DNA of 64,000 bases from Spiroplasma ixodetis Y32. GTDB lineage: Bacteria > Bacillota_I > Bacilli_A > Mycoplasmatales > VBWQ01. The notes under the pieces were generated by a model, which did no database searches, was not told the origin of the DNA, and was given only the letters and a program-made list of their open reading frames with translations. The stretch covers positions 930,001-994,000 of the forward strand of contig NZ_CP127039.1 in assembly GCF_030316605.1 (NCBI RefSeq), written 5' to 3'. Below are positions 57,239 to 64,000 of this stretch, one piece after another (positions within the stretch are counted from its first letter, which is position 1; each line of letters begins with the position of its first letter). The position numbers and the translations under genes are program-made.

Positions 57239-58179
57239 CGGACTTCTCCCCACATGTACTTGTGGAGGAAACAATGAAATTGAATGAGTTCAACAATGCT
57301 TTTCAAACAGAACAGGATTGTTTAAAATATATAGCAAGTTTGAAGAAAAACAAATGTATCATGTGTTCTTGAACAAGTTTGAATAGTTCTAATTTAAGAA
57401 GAATAAGATGTTTGAAATGTCATCAAACATTTAGTATTCTTCATGGCATCATTTTTTACAAGTCACAAACACCTTTGAGATTTTGATTTTATCTCATCTT
57501 TAGATGAATAAACACCAAACATGGAATTACATCAACTGATGTTGCAAAAGAATTGGGTGTGACTTTGAAAACTGCTTGAAGAATGGGTCATGAAATCAGA
57601 AATCGTATTGCCAAACAAGAACATCAATTTATTGTTGAGGGCATAGTGCAAATGGATGGAATGTTTCTTTCACATATGGGTTTTAAAAAACAAGGAAGAT
57701 CTTTGATAAATAAAACATTAATTGTTGGGATTTATGAAAAAACAACCAATAATTTAATTGTGAAAGTAATCAAAAACGCAAAAAGTAAAAATCTTTTGCA
57801 GTTTGCAAGAAACCATATTTCTTCAAAGTGTGATGTACATACTGATTCTTGAAAAGGATATCGTGATTTCAAATCACTTTTCCCTAATCACAAAACAGTT
57901 AACCATCAAGATGGTTATGTTTAAAAAATTGGCGTAAATACCAATCAAATTGAATCAGTATGAAAACATATACGAAGAACATTTAAAACACATATCAAAG
58001 TTGCAAAACATCATGTTCATTTATATGCCAAAGAAGCTGCATATAAATTCAACAAGATACCTACTTTTGAAACTGTAATACTATGTTTCATTTAAAAATG
58101 TGGGGAGAAGTCCGTAGATAGGTTTTTCTCAACATTTATGTGATAAAATTTAAAAATAGTATATAAAGGGAGAAAAGCC
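57239..58179 (+). mobile_element. IS1595-family element, copy 11 (941 bp)
   Basis: Perfect 8-bp duplication taaattat. Confidence 0.95.
57274..58095 (+). pseudogene. IS1595-family transposase, UAA at codon 217
   Basis: UCA of GYVSKIG is UAA (57922-57924), removing the catalytic Glu region. Also QMDGMFL in place of QMDEMYL next to the first Asp. Confidence 0.92.
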
Positions 58180-58267
58180 TAAATTATTTATATAATATGA
58201 AAATAAAAAAATATTGTAAAAATTTCTAAAATTTGGTAAAAGATAAGTGTAAAACTAAATATAGTTT

Positions 58268-58312
58268 TTAACCCGTTGCTTTGTTTGTAAGTAAATGGGT
58301 TTTATTTTACTA
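58268..58312 (+). terminator. terminator-like hairpin
   Basis: AACCC...GGGTT with an inner pairing, followed by TTTATTTTA. Lies between IS1595 copy 11 and the coiled-coil gene; may also be an attenuator in that gene's leader. Confidence 0.5.
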
Positions 58313-58326
58313 AGCAGGTGTATAAA

Positions 58327-59911
58327 ATGCGTGATAATGATAAAAGAAAAAGAAAAAATCAACAACATTTCAGCGAATAATGGAAAATAATCCAGAAAAT
58401 ATTTTTGCTCAAACCGATGGTTCTATAAAAAAAAGACATGGAAGTGTAGCAATAAAATCTTCTAGAAGTGAAAATAGTTTAAATGAAGCAAATAATGATA
58501 GTAATGTTTTAAATAAATATAAATATAATTGTCTTACAATTATAGAAGATCAAAAGATAAGTAAACTTAGAGAAGAAATTTTTAATTTTACAAAACAATT
58601 AGAAGATGTCAAAAGAACAAATGATGATTTAAATAAAAAATTAACTATTGTTAGAGAAAATCTTTTTGAATTAGAAATTATTCAACTTAAACCATTACTT
58701 GATGATTTAAAACGTAAAGAAAGAAAAATGGAAATAAATAAAACTAAGAAACAAAATACAACTGATAGTGAATTTAGAGAATATTTTGCTCTTAAAGAAA
58801 CAATATCAGATAAAGAATTAGAAATTGTAGAACAAAGAAATATAAAAAAAGAATTGAATAATAATATTGAAAAAAATAATTCTAAAATTGAAGAATTAGA
58901 AAATACTAACAATTTAAATAATGAACTAGATAGTTATAGTGATGATTGGATGCCGTTATCATTAAAAGAAAATATTAATAGAAGAATAGAACTACAAAGA
59001 AAAATTGATGAAGAAAATTTAACTGAAGAGCAAAAACTAGAAATATTTTCTAATATTTCTAAGTTAAAAAAAGAAATAAAAAAAGAATGAAATATTAAAA
59101 GTCAAAATGTTCAAAAAATTTATGAAGAAATTTTTCCAATTGAAGATAAGATATTTTATATAACAACTTTAGTTTATAATGATGAATCAATTTTTGAGTA
59201 AATAATATATTTTGATAATAATGAAAAAAATGAGGTTGAAGTTTGAAAACAGACTAAAAAGTATCAGAGTATTGAAGAATATAAAAAAGCACTTGTTTAA
59301 TTGATAAAGAAAATGCAAATAATATTAGTACAATGCCAGTTAAAGAATTATTAAAAGAACAAATGGAATTAAAATCAAAGCCATCTAAAACGGAGTGAAA
59401 AGTTTGGGTTATTATTTTAGTCATTACTATTGTTATTGCTGTTCTTCCAAATTTGTTTCCTGTGATTTTAGCTCCTTATTTGGCTGCTACAGTAGTGGCA
59501 ACAATTAAGATTGATATTGCTATTGCTTCAGTTTTTATTAGTGGAGGTTTTAAAGCAATTACATCAGTTTTTTCAACTGCATCAAAAAAAGTTGAATCAT
59601 GAATTTATAATAAATTATTTAAAAATAATAAAGATAAAAAAGAAAAAAATAAAAAAGAAGTTAAATCAGTATCTAAGGATTTAACAAGTGATAAATTAGA
59701 AACTAAGTTAGAAACACAATTTAATATATTAAAACAAGAACTGGATAGTAGAAAACTTAAAACTATAAATGAACTAATGAATGATAAAACAATAATAAAT
59801 GTTGAAAATAATATAATTCCAGTTGAAAACCAGTTTGATGTAGATAAAGCTAATTCTATGGGCAATATGCAACCTCTTACAAATGTAAGACAACGACGTT
59901 ATTCATTTTAA
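58327..59911 (+). pseudogene. coiled-coil membrane-anchored protein, broken into three frames
   Basis: ATG at 58327 (SD CAGGTG) encodes 17 basic residues (MRDNDKRKRKNQQHFSE). UAA then overlaps an ATG (TAATG at 58378-58382), and the main frame MENNPENIFAQTDGSIKK runs 273 residues to UAA at 59198. This part is a long coiled coil (LREEIFNFTKQLEDVKRTND). The frame continues past that stop to another UAA. After a slip near 59300 the C-terminal part ELLKEQMELKSKPSKTEWKV gives two hydrophobic segments (VWVIILVITIVIAVLPNLF; VATIKIDIAIASVFISGGF) and a second coiled coil, ending RQRRYSF at 59911. The ancestor was ~510 aa. Not recognised; surface or phage-related protein possible. Confidence 0.6.
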
Positions 59912-59931
59912 AATATAACGATAATTAGTTT

Positions 59932-59970
59932 AATTATTCTTACTTAATTAAGTAAGAATAATTTTTATAT
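59932..59970 (+). terminator. perfect palindromic terminator
   Basis: AATTATTCTTACTT/AAGTAAGAATAATT followed by TTTATATATTTTT, 20 bp after the broken coiled-coil gene. Confidence 0.85.
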
Positions 59971-60009
59971 ATTTTTATATATATTTTTAATAAAAAATAT
60001 ATATTTTTA

Positions 60010-60950
60010 CGGACTTCTCCCCACATGTACTTGTGGAGGAAACAATGAAATTGAATGAGTTCAACAATGCTTTTCAAACAGAACAGGATTGTTTAAAATA
60101 TATAGCAAGTTTGAAGAAAAACAAATGTATCATGTGTTCTTGAACAAGTTTGAATACTTCTAATTTAAGAAGAATAAGATGTTTGAAATGTCATCAAACA
60201 TTTAGTATTCTTCATGGTACCATTTTTTACAAGTCACAAACACCTTTGAGATTTTGATTTTATCTCATCTTTAGATGAATAAACACCAAACATGGAATTA
60301 CATCAACTGATGTTGCAAAAAAATTGGGTGTGACTTTGAAAACTGCTTGAAAAATGGGTCATGAAATCAGAAATCGTATTGCCAAACAAGAACATCAATT
60401 TATTGTTGAGGGCATAGTGCAAATGGATGAAATGTATCTTTCACATATGGGTTTTAAAAAACAAGGAAGATCTTTGATAAATAAAACATTAATTGTTGGG
60501 ATTTATGAAAAAACAACCAATAATTTAATTGTGAAAGTAATCAAAAACGCAAAAAGTAAAAATCTTTTGCAGTTTGCAAGAAACCATATTTCTTCAAAGT
60601 GTGATGTACATACTGATTCTTGAAAAGGATATCGTGATTTCAAATCACTTTTCCCTAATCACAAAACAGTTAACCATCAAGATGGTTATGTTTCAAAAAT
60701 TGGCGTAAATACCAATCAAATTGAATCAGTATGAAAACATATACGAAGAACATTTAAAACACATATCAAAGTTGCAAAACATCATGTTCATTTATATGCC
60801 AAAGAAGCTGCATATAAATTCAACAAGATACCTACTTTTGAAACTGTAATGCTATGTTTCATTTAAAAATGTGGGGAGAAGTCCGTAGATAGGCTTTTCT
60901 CAACATTTATGTGATAAAATTTAAAAATAGTACATAAGGGGAGAAAAGCC
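60010..60950 (+). mobile_element. IS1595-family element, copy 12 (941 bp)
   Basis: Flanks tattttta and taatttta: duplication with one mismatch. Confidence 0.93.
60045..60866 (+). CDS. IS1595-family transposase, intact (273 aa)
   Basis: Full frame; only AWKMGHE differs from the consensus AWRMGHE near the HTH. Confidence 0.92.
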
Positions 60951-61011
60951 TAATTTTATTGAGTATTTAAAGGTAGAAAAAATATTCAAAAAGTGAAAGG
61001 AATAATAAATT

Positions 61012-61224
61012 ATGCCATGAAAATCTATTGAGAATAATAAATTAAAACAAGAAGCACATGCTAAAAATGCTGATAAAATAAATAAAGCTTGAGGAGAAAA
61101 AAATGAATCAGAAAGAAGAGAAAGAGTTTGTAAAAATCTTGAGTTAGATAAATCAAAAATAAATAGTGAATCTTCTTCAAGTGAAAGCAAAAACTCTAGT
61201 AGTAAAAACAGTAACCAGTTATAA
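61012..61224 (+). CDS. small Ser/Lys-rich protein (70 aa)
   Basis: GAAAGGAA precedes ATG. MPWKSIENNKLKQEAHAKNA is followed by a Lys/Glu helix and a serine-rich low-complexity tail (SSSSESKNSSSKNSNQ). Two UGA Trp codons (MPWKS, KAWGEK), so invisible in the standard code. Unknown family; it sits between an IS element and the ribosomal operon and resembles small phage-associated proteins only in composition. Confidence 0.5.
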
Positions 61225-61363
61225 AAAAACAATTTTTTTAATTTATTTTTTTAATTTTAATTAAGATATTGATGAACTTAGCATTTATGTTATTAAAAAT
61301 AGTGTTTATAACTTAAAAGATATATAATAAAAAATTATTTATTTAATCTTTTGTAAATTTTTC

Positions 61364-61392
61364 TTGATTTTAATATATATATATCATATAAT
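61364..61392 (+). promoter_or_regulatory. promoter of the rplJ operon
   Basis: TTGATT at 61364-61369 and TATAAT at 61387-61392 with a 17-bp spacer: the best sigma-70-type promoter in the window. Confidence 0.8.
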
Positions 61393-61397
61393 ATACA

Positions 61398-61545
61398 AGC
61401 TAGAATAAGCCAAAGACAGCAACGGACTTTTGTCTTAATTATGTTGCTCAGGTAATTTCCATCATTATATATGCATGTGATTTACTCGGTTTTGCTCCGA
61501 GTTTTATTTACTACTTATTGCTAGTTATTTCAGAATAATAAGGAG
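61398..61545 (+). ncRNA. ribosomal protein L10 leader
   Basis: Autoregulatory leader to which L10-L12 binds to control its own operon. Conserved landmarks of Firmicute/Mollicute L10 leaders are present: GCCAAAGACAGCAAC (61409-61423) pairing with GTTGCTCAGGT (61443-61453). Downstream ACTCGG/CCGAGT (61484-61502) followed by TTTTATTT acts as an attenuator-like terminator before the rplJ SD. Confidence 0.8.
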
Positions 61546-61553
61546 GTGTACTT

Positions 61554-62045
61554 ATGCGCCCAGCAATGGTTGAAAAACAAAAAACTATTGATTTAATTGC
61601 TAAGCAAATTAATGATTCAAAAACAGCAATTGTTGTACAATATCAAGGTATGAATGTTGAAGAAATTAGTTCTTTACGTAAGGAATTAAGAGCTAAAGGT
61701 GCAACATTCACTATTTATAAGAATAATTTAGTTGCTCGTGCTTTAAAAAAAGAATATTCATCGCTTGAAAGTAGTTTAGTTGGCCCAAATGGTTTTATCT
61801 TTGGATTTGAAAACGACTTAGAAACAGCTAAAATAGTTTCTAATTATGCTAAAATTAATAAATTATTAGTATTAAGAGGTGGCATTTTTGAAGGGAAAGT
61901 TATTGACCAAAGTGAGTTACAAAAAATAGCTTCATTACCATCAAAATTAGAATTAATTTCAATGTTAGCTTCTTGTTTACAGGCACCAGTTCGCAATTTG
62001 GCTTTAGCAATTAAAGCAGTAGCCGAACAAAAAGAAAACGCATAA
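61554..62045 (+). CDS. rplJ: 50S ribosomal protein L10 (163 aa)
   Basis: Stalk base protein. AAGGAGGTG lies 7 bp before ATG. MRPAMVEKQKTIDLIAKQIN and VVQYQGMNVEEISSLRKELR are typical L10; the C-terminal helix that binds L12 dimers follows. Length usual. Confidence 0.97.
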   Translation: MRPAMVEKQKTIDLIAKQINDSKTAIVVQYQGMNVEEISSLRKELRAKGATFTIYKNNLVARALKKEYSSLESSLVGPNGFIFGFENDLETAKIVSNYAKINKLLVLRGGIFEGKVIDQSELQKIASLPSKLELISMLASCLQAPVRNLALAIKAVAEQKENA

Positions 62046-62086
62046 TTAACACTTATTAAATAAAAAAATATATGGAGGAAAAAATA

Positions 62087-62467
62087 ATGGAAAATATTAC
62101 AAATAAACAAATTATTGAACATGTTAAAACAATGACAGCAGTTCAATTAAAAGAATTAGTTGAATTAATTGAAACAACTTTTGGAGTAACTGCAGTAGTT
62201 GCTTCTGCGCCAGCAGCAGCTAAAGAAGAAGCAACAAAACCATCAACAGTTTCTGTAATCTTAAAAGAAGTAGGAGACAAAAAAGTTGATGTTATTAAAG
62301 CAGTTAAAGCAATTGTTGGTGGTACAATGTCTTTAATGGATGCTAAAAAAATGGTTGATGCAGTAGCAAAAGGACCACAAAAGATTTTAGAAAATATTGA
62401 TACAGCAAAAGCAACAGAACACGAAGCAACGTTAAAAGCCGTTGGTGCTATTGTTGAAGTTAAGTAG
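62087..62467 (+). CDS. rplL: 50S ribosomal protein L7/L12 (126 aa)
   Basis: ATG at 62087 follows TGGAGGAAAAAATA. An upstream in-frame ATG at 62072 overlaps the SD and is rejected. N-terminal dimerisation helices, Ala/Pro hinge (ASAPAAAKEEATKPS), then the factor-binding domain KTVSVILKEVGDKK-like (TVSVILKEVGDKKVDVIKAV). Slightly divergent (GPQKILENIDTAKA). 41 bp after rplJ. Confidence 0.97.
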   Translation: MENITNKQIIEHVKTMTAVQLKELVELIETTFGVTAVVASAPAAAKEEATKPSTVSVILKEVGDKKVDVIKAVKAIVGGTMSLMDAKKMVDAVAKGPQKILENIDTAKATEHEATLKAVGAIVEVK

Positions 62468-62489
62468 TTCAAATATTAAAAATTTATAT

Positions 62490-62526
62490 GAAAACCAGTT
62501 TTAATTAATACTGGTTTTCTGTTTGT
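62490..62526 (+). terminator. terminator after rplL
   Basis: GAAAACCAGT/ACTGGTTTTC around a 10-nt loop then TGTTTG...; the U-run is weak, so partial read-through to rpoB is likely. Confidence 0.7.
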
Positions 62527-62649
62527 TATTTAACTAAAAATTATCAACTTAAAACTTAATATTTTATTAAACTAATTAGTAAATTAATACTAATTAACTG
62601 AAATCAAATTATTTGATTTTAATAAATTTTTAAAATTGGAGATGAACCA

Positions 62650-64000
62650 ATGTCATATACTACAAAACAATTTGGTCATTATGCTAAAAGACGTGACTAT
62701 ACTAAAGTATCAGGAAATTTAGATCTTCCTGATTTAATTTCAATTCAACGTGATACTTATAAATGATTTATTGATACAGGAATACAAGAAGTATTTAATG
62801 AAATATTTCCGGTAACTGATAATGATAATCGTATTATTTTATCATTGATTGATTGAGAATTTCGTAAACCAAGAAGAACATTAAAAGAAGCAAAAGATGA
62901 GTCAAAAACTTATGAAGCACCAATCTATACAAAATTATCTTTATCAATTCATGAAAATAATCGTCATTTAACTATTGCTGCTAAAGATAATATTTTAGAT
63001 TATTTAATGCGTTGAATTAAAGACCAATTTGGTATTAAAAACATTAATGAACCAAAAGTTAGCAATAATATATATTATTTTGAAGAAAAAAATGTTCATC
63101 ATGCTAATAGTGAATTTTCAACTATTGAAGTTACTATTAAAAGTAGAGAAGAAGATGTTTTAATTATTGATTATACATTAACTCGTGAAGGAGATGTATT
63201 TTTAGGTGATTTTCCATTAATGACACAAAAAGGAACATTTATTATTAATGGAAGTGAAAAGGTTGTTGTTTCACAATTAGTTCGTTCACCAGGTGCATAT
63301 TTTAAAATTGAAATTGATCCAAAAACCGGATTATATAAATTTTTAGGTGATTTAATTCCATCACGTGGAACTTGACTAGAATTTGAAACTGATTCTAAAC
63401 GTAATAAATTAGTTCGTAATAAAAATGCAATTAAAGATATTATTCAAGTTAAAATTGAAAAATCACGTAAAATTGCAGTAACCACTTTACTTACTGCCTT
63501 AGGATTAACTAAAGATGATGTTATTAATATAATTGGTAAAGATGATGTTTTATTAAATACTTATGAATATGATGAACATCAAAATTGACCAGCGGCAGTA
63601 CAAGAAATTTATAAAAAAATTAAAGCTGGAGAAACTGCCAGTGTTGATGGTGCTGCAAAATTTTTAACTGGATTATTATTTGATTCAAAAAAATATGATT
63701 TAACAAAAGCAGGAAGATATAAGTTAATTCAAAAATTAGCTATTACAGATCGTGTTTTAAATTACACTCTAGCTGAAGATATTAAAGATATTAGAGGTAA
63801 TGTTGTTTTATCCAAAAAAACAGTAATTGGTAAATCACAATTAGAAATTCTAAAAACAGTATTAGAAGAAGGAGCATGTTTAGTACCTTTAAAAACATCA
63901 ATCAGTGATAGTGAACCAAAACATTATGTGCAGTTAATTAAAGTTTATAATGATAAAGAAAGATTAAATGAAGTTATTAATGTTGTTGGAATTAATCCTA
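62650..64000 (+). CDS. rpoB: RNA polymerase beta subunit, N-terminal part (runs off window)
   Basis: Starts [20 protein letters not shown] with GGAGATG upstream. Recognisable beta-subunit blocks: [17 protein letters not shown], the protrusion motif [24 protein letters not shown] ([20 protein letters not shown]), [18 protein letters not shown] and [18 protein letters not shown] Trp codons at TYKWF, LIDWEF, GTWLEF and others. About 450 codons are visible; the rifampicin region and active site lie beyond the end. Confidence 0.97.

Noticed and set aside
62072..62086. Upstream start for rplL
   Set aside because: That ATG overlaps the GGAGG that serves the start at 62087.
62143..62472. Minus-strand 109-codon frame
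   Set aside because: Shadow of rplL.

Overview
The window is AT-rich Mollicutes DNA read with translation table 4. UGA falls inside almost every recognisable protein at conserved tryptophan positions, and genes end only in UAA or UAG. The gene families (PTS permease, PstS-PstCA-PstB-PhoU, GreA, TsaE, PnuC, L10-L12-RpoB) together with degraded phage genes and several insertion-sequence families point to a Spiroplasma chromosome. Species cannot be fixed from sequence alone.

Layout: 1-1.1 kb is the 3' part of lpd. 1.2-13.4 kb is an accessory zone with four copies of one IS1595-like element, IS481-like and ISLre2-like remnants, a broken tail-fibre-like gene, a broken phage terminase and a row of GC-rich hairpins. 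13.4-15.7 kb is a PTS permease locus. 15.7-18.7 kb is another graveyard (an IS3 element interrupted by an intact IS481-like element, plus phage debris). 18.8-25.1 kb is an ABC exporter operon with a very large FtsX/MacB-type permease. 25.2-29.8 kb (minus strand) is the phosphate-uptake operon, preceded by rpmB. 30.3-39.7 kb is a second accessory zone. It carries an inverted duplicate of the terminase cassette, an intact 402-aa phage-like gene, a nested IS3/IS1595 composite and a structured non-coding region. 39.8-53.5 kb is mostly housekeeping: HPr-like protein, greA, asnS, Nudix hydrolase, pnuC, tsaE, a rhomboid-like membrane protein, rluD, lspA and ileS, with IS1595 copies dropped between them. 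53.8-61.2 kb is a third accessory zone with a wrecked TIR-like (DUF1863) gene, a candidate small RNA and a broken coiled-coil membrane protein. 61.4 kb to the end is the L10 leader, rplJ, rplL and the start of rpoB.

The dominant feature is twelve near-identical copies of one ~941-bp IS1595-family element. Five have intact transposases, one has an altered C-terminus and six are broken. Most copies are bounded by 8-bp target duplications, so the true ends can be placed exactly. Most phage-derived and defence-like genes are dead, often through a single in-frame UAA, and several of these replace a UGA tryptophan codon.

The most original observation is a candidate small RNA at about 57.1 kb. It has three stem-loops and an intrinsic terminator, and its second loop is complementary over 12 nt to the ribosome-binding site of an unknown 325-aa gene at 2.7-3.7 kb. 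That promoter and ribosome-binding site are also duplicated in tandem. This is a prediction from sequence complementarity only.
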